From NCBI RefSeq assembly GCF_001552535.1, contig NZ_BCRJ01000097.1, positions 1 to 33,578 on the forward strand: a stretch of DNA of 33,578 nucleotides, in the 5' to 3' direction. This document shows positions 14,453 through 22,081 of the stretch, piece after piece. The notes under the pieces were generated by a model. That model did not search any database. It was not told the origin of the DNA and was given only the letters and a program-made list of their open reading frames with translations. Both the position numbers and the translations under genes were made by a program. This DNA is from Nocardioides jensenii JCM 1364 = NBRC 14755 (GTDB lineage: Bacteria > Actinomycetota > Actinomycetes > Propionibacteriales > Nocardioidaceae). Each line of letters starts with the position of its first letter. Position 1 is the stretch's first letter.

Positions 14453-15979
14453 TCAGGCCAACGCGCTCTGCAGCCGCCCGAGACCGCGCTCGCGGCCGAG
14501 CAGCTCGAGCGACTCGAACAGGGGCGGGCTGATCCGCTTGCCGGTGATCGCGACCCGCACCGGTCCGAACGCGTTGCGCGGCTTGAGGCCGAGCTCGTCG
14601 ATCAGCTTGGCGCGCAGCGTCTCCTCGATGCTGGCCGTGCTCCACGTCGTCAAACCCTCGAGTGCGTCGTACGAGGCCTGCACGACGGCCTTGCCGTCGT
14701 CGTTGAGCAGTTTGGCGACGTCGGCTTCGTCCCGGGTGAAGTCGGCCTCGTCGACGAAGAGGAAGCCGAGCATGTCGGGCACCTCGGCGAGCTTGTTGAT
14801 CCGCTCGGCGACCAGCGGCATGGCCAGCTCGAGCAGCTTCGCGTCGGCGTCGTTGACCGGGTCGCTGACCACACCCTCCTTCTGGAGGAACGGGATCGAG
14901 CGGTGCGTGATGTCCTCGACCGTGAGCAACCGCATGTGGGAGCCGTTGATCGCCTCGCACTTCTTCAGGTCGAAGCGCGCCGGGTTCGGGTTCACGTCGC
15001 CGATCTCGAACGCCTTCACCATCTCCTCGAGGCTGAAGATGTCGCGGTCGGCCGCGATCGACCAGCCGAGCAGGGCCACGTAGTTTAGCAACCCCTCGGG
15101 CAGGAAGCCCTGGTCGCGGTAGAGCTCCATGTGCGCCTCGGGGTCGCGCTTGGAGAGCTTCTTGTTGCCCTCGCCCATGACGTAGGGCAGGTGGCCGAAA
15201 CGGGGCGTACGGTCGGCGACGCCGATCTCCTTGAGCGCCTCGTAGAGCGCGACCTGGCGCGGGGTGCTGGAGAGCAGGTCCTCGCCGCGCAGCACGTGGG
15301 TGATCTTCATCAGCGCGTCGTCGACGGGCGCGACCAGCGTGTAGAGCGGGTCGCCGTTGGCGCGGGCCAGCGCGAAGTCGGGCACGAACTGGGTGTCGAA
15401 CGTGATGTCACCGCGGACCAGGTCGTCGAAGGTGATCTCGCCCTCGGGCATGCGGAACCGCACCACGGACGTGCGGTCCTCGGCGCTGAACGCCGCCACC
15501 TGCTCGGTGGTCAGCTCGCGGCAGAAGCCGTCGTACCCCATCACCTTGGAGCCGCTGGCCTTGCGGCGCGCCTCGACCTCGTCGTTGGTGCAGAAGCAGT
15601 CGTACGTCGACCCGTGCTCACGCAGCCTGGCGAGCACGTCGGTGTAGATGTCGCTGCGCTCGGACTGGCGGTAGGGGCCGTAGTCGCCGCCCTTGAGCGG
15701 GCCCTCGTCCCAGTCGAGACCGAGCCACTGCATCAGGTCGATCAGCGAGTCGTAGGACTCGACGGTGTTGCGCGCCTTGTCGGTGTCTTCGATGCGGAAC
15801 ACGAACGTGCCGCCGAAGTGGCGGGCGAACGCCCAGTTGTAGAGCGCCGTGCGGGCCAGGCCGACGTGGGGGCTGCCGGTCGGCGACGGGGCCATGCGGA
15901 CGCGGACCTGCTCGGGCTTGAGATCACCGAGGACGCGGTCGGTCGAGCCGTCGTTGTTGGTCGAGCTTGTCGAGACCAT
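14453..15979 (-). CDS. gltX: Glutamyl-tRNA synthetase
   Basis: Class I aminoacyl-tRNA synthetase charging tRNA-Glu, and in organisms without GlnRS also tRNA-Gln. The protein is 508 residues, normal for bacterial GluRS. The HIGH motif is H38-VGL (APSPTGSPHVGL) and the KMSKS motif is KLSKR, followed by DPEAHMELYRDQGFLPEGLL. The C-terminal half is the anticodon-binding helical domain. About 20 extra residues precede the usual N-terminus. The ATG abuts the FAA hydrolase stop (TAA directly followed by ATG) and lacks a clear Shine-Dalgarno, so translation is probably coupled. Confidence 0.97.
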   Translation of the reverse strand: MVSTSSTNNDGSTDRVLGDLKPEQVRVRMAPSPTGSPHVGLARTALYNWAFARHFGGTFVFRIEDTDKARNTVESYDSLIDLMQWLGLDWDEGPLKGGDYGPYRQSERSDIYTDVLARLREHGSTYDCFCTNDEVEARRKASGSKVMGYDGFCRELTTEQVAAFSAEDRTSVVRFRMPEGEITFDDLVRGDITFDTQFVPDFALARANGDPLYTLVAPVDDALMKITHVLRGEDLLSSTPRQVALYEALKEIGVADRTPRFGHLPYVMGEGNKKLSKRDPEAHMELYRDQGFLPEGLLNYVALLGWSIAADRDIFSLEEMVKAFEIGDVNPNPARFDLKKCEAINGSHMRLLTVEDITHRSIPFLQKEGVVSDPVNDADAKLLELAMPLVAERINKLAEVPDMLGFLFVDEADFTRDEADVAKLLNDDGKAVVQASYDALEGLTTWSTASIEETLRAKLIDELGLKPRNAFGPVRVAITGKRISPPLFESLELLGRERGLGRLQSALA

Positions 15980-16789
15980 TTAGCGCTGTGCCACCTTGTT
16001 CGTGAGAGTGCCGATGCCGGCGATCGAGACCTCGACCTCGTCACCGACGTTCATGGGACCGACACCCTCGGGGGTGCCGGTGAGGATGACGTCGCCGGGC
16101 AGCAACGTCATGACGCTGGAGATGTGCGCGATCAGCGCGGGGATGTCGAAGATCATGTCCTTGGTCGAGCCGTTCTGCACCAGGTCACCGTTGAGGTGGG
16201 TCTGGATGCTGACCCCGTCGTTGAACGTCTGGGGGTCGAGGTCGGTCTCGATCCACGGGCCGATCGGGCAGAACGAGTCGAAGCCCTTGGCCCGGGTGAA
16301 CTGCACGTCCTTCTTCTGCAGGTCGCGGGCGGTGACGTCGTTGGCGATCGTGTAGCCGTGAATCACGTCGGTGGCCTTCTCGACCGGCACGTCGCGACAG
16401 ATCCGGCCGATCACGACCGCGAGCTCGCCCTCGTAGTGGACGTTCTCGCTCTGGCGCGGGTAGAAGATCGGGTCGCCAGGGCCGCACACGCTGGTGTTCG
16501 GCTTGAGGAACATCAGCGGCTCGTCGGGGACCTGACTGTCCATCTCGGCGGCATGGGCCGCGTAGTTCTTGCCGATCGCGACCACCTTGGAGCGCGGAAG
16601 CACCGGCGCCAGGAGGCGGACGTCGTCGAGCTTGTGCTCCTGCTGGAGCAGCTTGACGCCCACATAGAGCGGGTCACCGGCCAGCGCCACGATGACCGCG
16701 CCCTCCTCGGGCGTGCCGAACTCGTCGAGCTCGCCCGTCAGGACGCCGTACAGGGGGTCTTCGCCGGTGGTGAATCTGCAGATACGCAC
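15980..16789 (-). CDS. Fumarylacetoacetate hydrolase-family protein
   Basis: FAH-family enzyme of 269 residues. The N-terminal 65 residues form the small family domain. The catalytic part follows, with metal ligands in YEGELAVVIG, the segments IANDVTARDLQ and KGFDSFCPIGPW, and the late GDVILTGTPEGVGPM. Members cleave or isomerise C-C bonds next to ketones (fumarylpyruvate, acylpyruvates, oxaloacetate); the substrate is not decidable. The GTG start at 16789 has no Shine-Dalgarno but carries TAGGCT exactly 7 nt upstream, so the mRNA is probably leaderless. It is the first gene of a FAH-gltX-CPBP unit. Confidence 0.92.
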   Translation of the reverse strand: MRICRFTTGEDPLYGVLTGELDEFGTPEEGAVIVALAGDPLYVGVKLLQQEHKLDDVRLLAPVLPRSKVVAIGKNYAAHAAEMDSQVPDEPLMFLKPNTSVCGPGDPIFYPRQSENVHYEGELAVVIGRICRDVPVEKATDVIHGYTIANDVTARDLQKKDVQFTRAKGFDSFCPIGPWIETDLDPQTFNDGVSIQTHLNGDLVQNGSTKDMIFDIPALIAHISSVMTLLPGDVILTGTPEGVGPMNVGDEVEVSIAGIGTLTNKVAQR

Positions 16790-16796
16790 AGGGCCG

Positions 16797-16802
16797 AGCC
16801 TA
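16797..16802 (-). promoter_or_regulatory. -10 of the leaderless FAH promoter
   Basis: TAGGCT on the minus strand, then 7 bases (CGGCCCT) and the GTG start. This spacing puts the transcription start on the start codon. No good -35 hexamer is seen. Confidence 0.55.
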
Positions 16803-16821
16803 TCTGCCGTCCGTCACCCGG

Positions 16822-16887
16822 CCGAGTCGGCACGAGCCGACGCAGTGGAAGCCCCCGCACCCACTGCGTCGACTCGTGCGGACTCGG
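16822..16887. terminator. Long 27-bp stem-loop
   Basis: The arm at 16822-16848 (CCGAGTCGG to CGCAGTGG) pairs with 16861-16887 over 27 positions with one mismatch and one G-T pair, around a 12-base loop. It starts just past the stop of the small 45-residue gene, so it most likely ends that minus-strand transcript and insulates the FAH promoter. It has no U-tract, as is common in actinobacteria. Confidence 0.7.
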
Positions 16888-16892
16888 ACGCG

Positions 16893-17030
16893 TCAGGAAC
16901 GGATCAGGCGACCGCGCCTGGCCTGGAACTCACCGCTGGTCTCGGCGCGGCGGCGGCGTCGGGCGGCCTCGAGCTGCACGGTCAGGCGCCGTGCTGCTTC
17001 CTCGGGGCTGATGCGTCGTGCGGTGGCCAT
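16893..17030 (-). CDS. Small basic protein, 45 residues
   Basis: A short gene supported by a good ribosome site: GGAG lies 6 nt before the ATG at 17030. The product is 45 residues, starts MATARRISPEEAARRLTVQL and ends in an Arg-rich tail. It is predicted to be one long amphipathic helix, rich in Arg, Ala and Glu, with no Cys and no membrane segment. It is followed directly by a 27-bp hairpin, giving it the look of a complete single-gene transcript. I do not recognise the family. The strongly basic helix would allow nucleic-acid or ribosome binding, which is speculation. Confidence 0.6.
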   Translation of the reverse strand: MATARRISPEEAARRLTVQLEAARRRRRAETSGEFQARRGRLIRS

Positions 17031-17164
17031 GCCCTACTCCGTTCGTCGCTATCTCTACACATACAGACTCCCCCGGAACCGATTTGGTTGCATCCACCCA
17101 CGGGATTGTTTCGAGTACGACTTTGGTCGGGGTCCGCGTTTCGGGTTCCGGGCCCGGCCACACC

Positions 17165-17170
17165 TAGGAT
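17165..17170 (+). promoter_or_regulatory. -10 of a leaderless promoter
   Basis: TAGGAT followed by 7 bases (TTGAGCC) and the GTG start of the next gene, which has no Shine-Dalgarno. Same layout as at 16797, 21785 and 29607. Confidence 0.55.
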
Positions 17171-17177
17171 TTGAGCC

Positions 17178-18098
17178 GTGACCGACGTGCTGGAGGAGAC
17201 GACGTGGCGGGCCCGGGCGGCCGCTCATGCGACGCGCCTGGCGCCGTACGTCGAGCCCCATCTGGCCCGCCGCGAGGCGCGGATCAAACACCCGGTGCAC
17301 GACTTCCTCTTCACCTACTACTCCCAGCGACCGGCCCAGCTCATGCGTTGGCACCCCGGCTTCGGCACCGCCCTGTCCGGCGACGTCTCGGAGTACGCCG
17401 GCCTCAAGGGCTATCTGGGTGCCACCGTCTCGGGCGAGTACGTCGCCTCGCAGCGGCCGTTGATCCAGTCGCTTCACACACTGCTGACCGCCACCGCCTC
17501 GCGGTCTCCGACGCTGGGCTGCTTCGGCCTCCATGAATGGGCGATGGTCTACCGACTCACCGAGGACGAGACCCGGCACAAGGACTGGACCCTGCGCCTG
17601 GGCACCGCAGGAACCGATGACGTCGTGGAGTCCCACCGCATCACCTGCTCCCACTTCGACGCCTTCAGGTTCTTCACTCCTCCGGCCCGCGGGCTCAACC
17701 TGCTGCAGCCCGCCAGCGACGACCGGCCGGCGTACGAACAGCCCGGCTGCCTGCACGGCGGCATGGATCTCTACAAGCACGCATTCCGCCTGAGCCCGAT
17801 GATCTGCTCCGACCTGGTGGCCGACGCGTTCGAGCTGGCCTGGGAGATCCGTGTCCTCGACATGCGTGCCGCGCCGTACGACATGACCGGCGAGGTGCTC
17901 GACCCGACCGGCCAGCCCTGGACCCCGGTGTGCATCGAGACCCCCGAGGGAAAGCAGGAGTACGCCGCGGCGCAGCGTGCATTCGCCGAGCGCGGTGCTC
18001 CCGTCCGGCAGCGGCTGATCCAGGAATGCGAGCGGTTGTTGGCTGCGTCGGCCGAGGTGGACGTCGACGATGCAGGATTTCACGCATCTGGTGCGTGA
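17178..18098 (+). CDS. Conserved actinobacterial protein of unknown function
   Basis: Soluble protein of 306 residues without signal or membrane segments. I recall close relatives in many actinobacteria labelled '3-methyladenine DNA glycosylase', but I see no helix-hairpin-helix or glycosylase catalytic motif that would justify that name. Distinctive stretches are HPVHDFLFTYYSQRPAQLMRW, GCFGLHEWAMVYR and GGMDLYKHAFRLSPM. The conserved His, Tyr and Trp residues there could form an active site. The GTG start is preceded by TAGGAT-N7 and lacks a ribosome site, so it is probably leaderless. The last codons lie inside a 23-bp perfect hairpin. Confidence 0.85.
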   Translation: MTDVLEETTWRARAAAHATRLAPYVEPHLARREARIKHPVHDFLFTYYSQRPAQLMRWHPGFGTALSGDVSEYAGLKGYLGATVSGEYVASQRPLIQSLHTLLTATASRSPTLGCFGLHEWAMVYRLTEDETRHKDWTLRLGTAGTDDVVESHRITCSHFDAFRFFTPPARGLNLLQPASDDRPAYEQPGCLHGGMDLYKHAFRLSPMICSDLVADAFELAWEIRVLDMRAAPYDMTGEVLDPTGQPWTPVCIETPEGKQEYAAAQRAFAERGAPVRQRLIQECERLLAASAEVDVDDAGFHASGA

Positions 18099-18114
18099 AA
18101 TCCTGCATCGTCGA
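18064..18114. terminator. 23-bp perfect hairpin over a gene end
   Basis: 18064-18086 pairs perfectly with 18092-18114 around the loop TCTGG; the inner arm reads GGATTTCACGCA. The stop codon of the upstream gene (18096-18098) is inside the right arm. It lies between convergent genes, so a bidirectional terminator is likely, though neither side has a U-tract. Confidence 0.75.
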
Positions 18115-18133
18115 ACGAGTCGCCGTCGGTCCC

Positions 18134-19285
18134 TCAGCGCGAGTGGTGCAGCCGCGCTGCCTGGCGGGTGAGGTGGTCGCGTTCGGCGGCGCTCGTGGCC
18201 AGGCGAGCGGCCTGTGCGTAGAGCTCCGCGGCATCGCCGAGCGACCCGGCCCGCTCGGTCAGGTGGGCGCGCACCGCGACCAGCCGGGGCAGGTCGGCGG
18301 GCAGCTCGTCGAGGGCACGCAGGGCGATCAGCGGCCCGTCGACCTCACCCACGGCGACCACACGGTTGAGTGCCACCACGGGACTGTCGGTCAGGTGCAG
18401 GAGCTCGTCGTACCACTCGAGGATCTGCGGCCAGTCTGTCTCGTCGGCGCGGGGGGCATCCGCGTGCAGGGCGGCGATCGCGGCCTGCGCCTGGTACTCC
18501 CCCAGCTGATCCTTCGCCAGCGCGGTCTGGAGGATCTCGACACCCTCGGCGATCAGGGTCGTGTCCCACAGCGAACGGTCCTGCTCGGCCAACGGCACCA
18601 ACGACCCGTCGGCCGCACGGCGCGACGTACGCCGGGCATCGTGGAGCAGCATCAGGCTCAGCAGTCCGGCCACCTCGGGATCGTCGGAGGCCCGGGCCAG
18701 CTGTCGGGTCAGCCTGATCGCCTCGGCGGCCAGGTCGACCTCTCCGCCGTACCCCTCGTTGAAGATCAGGTAGAGCACCTTGAGCACCCGGCCCAGGTCG
18801 CCGAGCCGGGTGAGGCGGCGGTCGGAGACAGTGCGCTTGGCCCGGCTGATCCGTTGGGCCATCGTCGCCTCGGGCACCAGGTGGGCGACCGCGATCTGGC
18901 GGGTGGTCAGGCCACCGACGGCGCGCAGGGTCAACGCGATCGCCGCGGTCGGCGAGAGATCGGGGTGGCAGCAGAGGAACAGCAGCTGCAGCGTGTCGTC
19001 GGCGTTCTCGGTCTCACCCGGCTCGGGCTCGTCGTGGAACCTCTCCCCGCGCCGCCGCCGGGCGTCGGCCGAGCGCACCATGTCGACGTACTTGCGCCAG
19101 GCAACGGTGATCAACCACCCCTTGGGCTCGGCCGGGGCGTCGACGGGCCAGCGTTCGAAGGCCGAGAGGAGCGCCTCCTGCACGGTGTCCTCGGCCGCCG
19201 CGAAGTCTGCTCCGCGGCGGACGAGGACACCGAGCACCTGAGGGCCGAGCAGCTTGAGCCGCTCGTCGAGGTCGGGCACGGTCAC
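18134..19285 (-). CDS. ECF sigma factor with long C-terminal extension (ECF42-like)
   Basis: RNA polymerase sigma factor of 383 residues. Region 2 covers DTVQEALLSAFERWP to KYVDMVRSADARRR, and region 4 covers LTLRAVGGLTTRQIAVAHLV with the recognition helix ATMAQRISRAKR. About 220 further residues follow, helical and repeat-like (ALRALDELPADLPRLVAVRA, AELYAQAARLATSAAERDHL). A C-terminal TPR-like extension plus a co-transcribed DGPF/YCII protein is the mark of group ECF42. Its members have no anti-sigma factor and depend on the extension. The GTG start overlaps the YCII stop (GTGA), so the pair is translationally coupled. Confidence 0.92.
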   Translation of the reverse strand: MTVPDLDERLKLLGPQVLGVLVRRGADFAAAEDTVQEALLSAFERWPVDAPAEPKGWLITVAWRKYVDMVRSADARRRRGERFHDEPEPGETENADDTLQLLFLCCHPDLSPTAAIALTLRAVGGLTTRQIAVAHLVPEATMAQRISRAKRTVSDRRLTRLGDLGRVLKVLYLIFNEGYGGEVDLAAEAIRLTRQLARASDDPEVAGLLSLMLLHDARRTSRRAADGSLVPLAEQDRSLWDTTLIAEGVEILQTALAKDQLGEYQAQAAIAALHADAPRADETDWPQILEWYDELLHLTDSPVVALNRVVAVGEVDGPLIALRALDELPADLPRLVAVRAHLTERAGSLGDAAELYAQAARLATSAAERDHLTRQAARLHHSR

Positions 19286-19695
19286 TCGGTGACTGTCGGC
19301 GGCTCGTCCATGAACGGGCGCACCTCGAGCCACTCGTGGAGCGGCTGCCCGCCGGGGCCGGGAGCCGAGGACAGGATCGCGGCCACCTCGTAGGCACGCT
19401 CCTGTGAGTCCACGTCGATCGCCATCCAGCCGGCGATGAGGTCCTTGGTCTCCGCGAACGGCCCGTCGGTCACCGGCGGCTTGCCCTCGCCGTCGTACCG
19501 GACGAACGTGCCCTCGGGCGAGAGCGCCTGGGCGTCGACGAGCTCGCCGTTCTTCTCGAGCTCGTCGGCCAGGTCCCGCATGAACTGGATGTGGTCGGTG
19601 ACCTCCTGGGGTGCCCACTGGTCCATCGGGACATCGCCGATCGGCATCCGCTCCGGGCCGCCGCGGTAGTGCTTGAGCAACAGGTACTTCGCCAT
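19282..19695 (-). CDS. YCII/DGPF-domain protein
   Basis: YCII-related protein of 137 residues with the diagnostic DGPF motif at 77-80 (VTDGPFAETKDLIAGWM). It begins MAKYLLLKHY. AAGGAG lies 6 nt before the ATG at 19695. DGPF proteins are the conserved partners and frequent targets of ECF42 sigma factors; their biochemical activity is not established as far as I know. It is the first gene of the pair, behind a candidate ECF promoter. Confidence 0.9.
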   Translation of the reverse strand: MAKYLLLKHYRGGPERMPIGDVPMDQWAPQEVTDHIQFMRDLADELEKNGELVDAQALSPEGTFVRYDGEGKPPVTDGPFAETKDLIAGWMAIDVDSQERAYEVAAILSSAPGPGGQPLHEWLEVRPFMDEPPTVTE

Positions 19696-19715
19696 GATGA
19701 TCTCCTTGGATTTCG

Positions 19716-19735
19716 AGGTGCCCCCGTGGGCACCT
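19716..19735 (-). promoter_or_regulatory. Hairpin in the 5' UTR of the YCII-sigma operon
   Basis: An 8-bp perfect stem AGGTGCCC/GGGCACCT with a 4-base loop, 8 nt upstream of the AAGGAG ribosome site on the minus strand. It could stabilise the mRNA or tune translation. Only the structure is supported. Confidence 0.45.
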
Positions 19736-19745
19736 TCACCCCCGG

Positions 19746-19772
19746 GACGGAGCCGTCGAGTGTTTCTCGACA
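19746..19772 (-). promoter_or_regulatory. Candidate ECF-type promoter
   Basis: Minus strand: TGTCGA (19772-19767), a 17-nt spacer, then CGTC (19749-19746). From memory ECF42 promoters carry a TGTCGA -35 with a CG(A/T)C-like -10. The site lies 51 nt upstream of the YCII start, consistent with autoregulation of the YCII-sigma operon. Confidence 0.6.
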
Positions 19773-19808
19773 TGGGAGCGACAGTTTTTTTCAGAGCTTG
19801 ACCGGCTC

Positions 19809-20192
19809 TCAGTTCCACGTCGTGGCGTGCGCGTCGAAGTCGCGCCCGGTCTGCACGGGCACCACGCAGAAGACCAACCCGCCGGGGTCGCGCAGGACGG
19901 CGTACGCCGCCTGGCGTTCGACAACGGTCGCGCCCGCAGCGACGAGCCGCGCGATCTCGGCGTCGACGTCGTCGGTCTCGATGTCGAGGTGCACGCGGGC
20001 CGGCGTGCCCTCGCCGGTGCGCTGCAGCTCGAGCATGATGCCGCCGCCGATCGGGTCGAGGCTGTCGTAGACCGGTTCGTCGCCGTCGGCTCGTCGAGTG
20101 GATCCGCGGGCCAGTGCCCAGAAGGCGGCCGAGCTCTCGAACCGGTCACGGGGGTGGTCGATCAGGACGACACCGATGCGGCTGCGATGCAT
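19809..20192 (-). CDS. VOC-family protein
   Basis: Glyoxalase/bleomycin-resistance-like protein of 127 residues. It starts MHRSRIGVVLIDHPRDRFES. The central strand HLDIETDDVDAEIARLVAAGATVV and the late RDPGGLVFCVVPVQ are typical of the actinobacterial VOC group. The usual metal ligands are only partly evident (H in VHLDIE), so a catalytic role is uncertain. The ATG at 20192 has no ribosome site but TACGTT lies exactly 7 nt upstream, suggesting a leaderless mRNA. It precedes the YCII-sigma pair on the same strand, 113 nt away with a separate promoter. Confidence 0.85.
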   Translation of the reverse strand: MHRSRIGVVLIDHPRDRFESSAAFWALARGSTRRADGDEPVYDSLDPIGGGIMLELQRTGEGTPARVHLDIETDDVDAEIARLVAAGATVVERQAAYAVLRDPGGLVFCVVPVQTGRDFDAHATTWN

Positions 20193-20251
20193 GCCGTCGA
20201 ACGTACCGCGAACGGCACGTCGAGGAATGGGCCCAGGCACACCGGAGTCGG

Positions 20252-20326
20252 TAGAATGAGCAGCGCACAGGGCTCTGGCGTACCTGATGGGCGGGAAGGT
20301 ACGCACCCGTTTCGCGAACCCTGGAG
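20252..20326 (+). promoter_or_regulatory. Structured leader of the MFS gene
   Basis: A likely -10, TAGAAT, is at 20252-20257. Downstream, GCGTACCT (20278-20285) pairs with AGGTACGC (20297-20304). Around it CAGGG (20268-20272) can pair with CCCTG (20319-20323), whose last base is the first of the GGAG ribosome site (20323-20326). This would allow control of ribosome access. I do not recognise a known riboswitch class. Confidence 0.4.
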
Positions 20327-20332
20327 CATCTC

Positions 20333-21577
20333 GTGTCAGCCCTCACCGGTTATCGACAACTCTTCGGCCTCACCGGCCCGACCTATGTCCTGGTCGGCTT
20401 CCTGGCCCGCATCCCCCTGGCGATGAGCCAGCTCGGCGTCCTGCTGCTGATCGCCGGCACCACCGACAGTTACGGCGCCGGCGGTGCCTGTGCCGGTGCG
20501 CTCGCCGTCGCCAATGCAATCGGTGCTCCCGGCTGGGGAACCCTGGCCGACCGGATCGGCCAGCGCCCCGTCGTCCTGGTGCAGTCACTGGCCGGCGCCA
20601 CTGGGTTGGCCGGGCTCCTGGTCGTCGCGCACAGCGACCTGCCCTGGGTCTGGGCAGCGGCAGCCAGCGCGGTGACCGGGCTGCTGCTTCCCCAGGTCGG
20701 CCCGATGGCGCGGGTGCGCTGGCGGCCGATCACCACGGGTCACGAGCACCAGGCCAAGCTGGTCGACGTCGCCTTCTCCTACGAGGGCGCCGCCGACGAG
20801 GCCTCCTTCGTCATCGGCCCCGCACTCATCGGCCTCGGGGTCTCCCTGGCCAGCCCGACGTTCGCGTTGGCGTCCGCGGCCGTCGTACTGGCGGTGTTCG
20901 GGGCGTGCTTCGCGTTGCACCCGACCGCGCGTCAGGCCCACGTCGCCCACGCGACCACCGGCGCCGGCATGGTCCGGCTGCTCACCCCCGCGCTCCTGGT
21001 GCTCTGTGCATCGCAGATGCTGATCGGCTCGGTGTTCGGCTCCGTGCAGACCGGCACGTCGGTGCTGGCCACCGACGCCGGCCACCCGGGCCTGACCGGC
21101 TACTTCCATGCCCTGCTCGGGGTCGGCAGCGTCATCGCCGGCCTGTCCATGGCCGCCCTGCCCGCCCGGTTCGGACTGCCGGCACGGCTGCGGTGGTTCG
21201 CCGTCGCCCTGTTCGTGCTGGCCGTGCCGCTGCTGCTGGCCGACTCGCTGCTCGCGCTGGCGCCGGTGCTGTTGGTTCTCGGCGTGAGCATCGCTCCCTA
21301 CATGATCACGACGTTCATGCTCGGGGAGCGGATCACCCATCCCTCACGGATCGGCGCTGCGATGACGCTGCTGGCTGCCGCCACCGGGCTGGGCTACGCG
21401 ATCGGCGCTGCCATCGCCGGCCAACTCGCCGACTGGGGCGGTCAGACCCCGGCGTTCGCGGTCACGGTCGCGGCCGGCTTCGTCGCGCTGGTCGTGTCCT
21501 GGGGTGGGCGGCCGGTGCTCGAGCGCGCGGCCGCAGCGGCCGCACCCGCGCCGGCGTACGACGTCGAGCCGGTCTGA
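20333..21577 (+). CDS. Major facilitator superfamily transporter
   Basis: Twelve-helix MFS permease of 414 residues. The loop between helices 2 and 3 carries the MFS motif (GTLADRIGQRP), and the second half repeats it weakly. The inter-domain loop after helix 6 is short (HPTARQAHVAHATT). GGAG lies 6 nt before the GTG start. The Ala-rich cytoplasmic C-terminus ends PAYDVEPV. The subgroup resembles drug- or sugar-efflux-like MFS proteins of actinobacteria; the substrate is unknown. It is divergent from the VOC gene, and its leader can fold. Confidence 0.9.
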   Translation: MSALTGYRQLFGLTGPTYVLVGFLARIPLAMSQLGVLLLIAGTTDSYGAGGACAGALAVANAIGAPGWGTLADRIGQRPVVLVQSLAGATGLAGLLVVAHSDLPWVWAAAASAVTGLLLPQVGPMARVRWRPITTGHEHQAKLVDVAFSYEGAADEASFVIGPALIGLGVSLASPTFALASAAVVLAVFGACFALHPTARQAHVAHATTGAGMVRLLTPALLVLCASQMLIGSVFGSVQTGTSVLATDAGHPGLTGYFHALLGVGSVIAGLSMAALPARFGLPARLRWFAVALFVLAVPLLLADSLLALAPVLLVLGVSIAPYMITTFMLGERITHPSRIGAAMTLLAAATGLGYAIGAAIAGQLADWGGQTPAFAVTVAAGFVALVVSWGGRPVLERAAAAAAPAPAYDVEPV

Positions 21578-21667
21578 CGCTGAGCCAGGCGCGCCCCGAC
21601 CCCGGGCGTCAGACTGCTCGGACTGCGCTCGGCGCGTCCATGCCCCCGACGCGGGGCTTGATCGGCG

Positions 21668-21724
21668 TGAGTGCACGATCCGTGTCGAGTTCTGCGGGAG
21701 AGTCCGACACGGATCGTGCACTCA
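21668..21724. terminator. 20-bp perfect hairpin
   Basis: TGAGTGCACGATCCGTGTCG (21668-21687) pairs perfectly with 21705-21724 around a 17-base loop. It lies 90 bases past the MFS stop and upstream of the DUF2087 promoter, so it probably ends the MFS transcript. There is no U-tract. The rest of 21578-21797 shows nothing else recognisable. Confidence 0.65.
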
Positions 21725-21761
21725 AGCTTGGATCCATCGATTCGCCCCGACCTGAAACCAC

Positions 21762-21790
21762 TGGAACGTGCCCCTGCCACGCACTAGGTT
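21762..21790 (+). promoter_or_regulatory. Leaderless promoter of the DUF2087 gene
   Basis: TGGAAC (21762-21767), 17-nt spacer, TAGGTT (21785-21790), then 7 bases and the GTG start. There is no ribosome site upstream of the start. Confidence 0.55.
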
Positions 21791-21797
21791 CGAGGGT

Positions 21798-22073
21798 GTG
21801 GACAGCACGGACGCCAAGGTTCTCGGGAGCTTCCTCACCGTCGACGGGCGGTTGCACACCATCCCGTCCAAACGGGCCAAGCTGCTCGTGGTCCTCGACC
21901 ACCTGGCCCAGTCGTTCGAGCTCGGCCAGACCTACCCCGAGACCGAGGTGAACCGGATCCTGCGAGGCTTCCACCCGGATGTGGCTGCGTTGCGTCGCTA
22001 CCTGGTCGACGACCAGTTCCTCACCCGCGACGGTGGCATCTACTGGCGATCCGGCGGAACCGTCGACATCTGA
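21798..22073 (+). CDS. DUF2087-domain protein
   Basis: Small protein of 91 residues matching the DUF2087 pattern: GRLHTIPSKRAKLLVVLDHL, YPETEVNRILRGFHPDVAAL and RRYLVDDQFLTRDGGIYW. The fold is predicted to be winged-helix-like. It often appears fused to or next to transcription regulators. It is here a single domain. The GTG at 21798 is chosen because TAGGTT sits 7 nt upstream; an ATG further up at 21768 would precede the promoter. It ends 8 bases from the convergent pentapeptide gene. Confidence 0.82.
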   Translation: MDSTDAKVLGSFLTVDGRLHTIPSKRAKLLVVLDHLAQSFELGQTYPETEVNRILRGFHPDVAALRRYLVDDQFLTRDGGIYWRSGGTVDI

Positions 22074-22081
22074 GCCCAGGG

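Noticed and set aside
15131..17011. A very long plus-strand open frame opposite gltX and the FAH gene
   Set aside because: It is a mirror of two well-supported genes in high-GC DNA; its translation is low-complexity (Val, Leu, Arg, Asp, His) without any domain.
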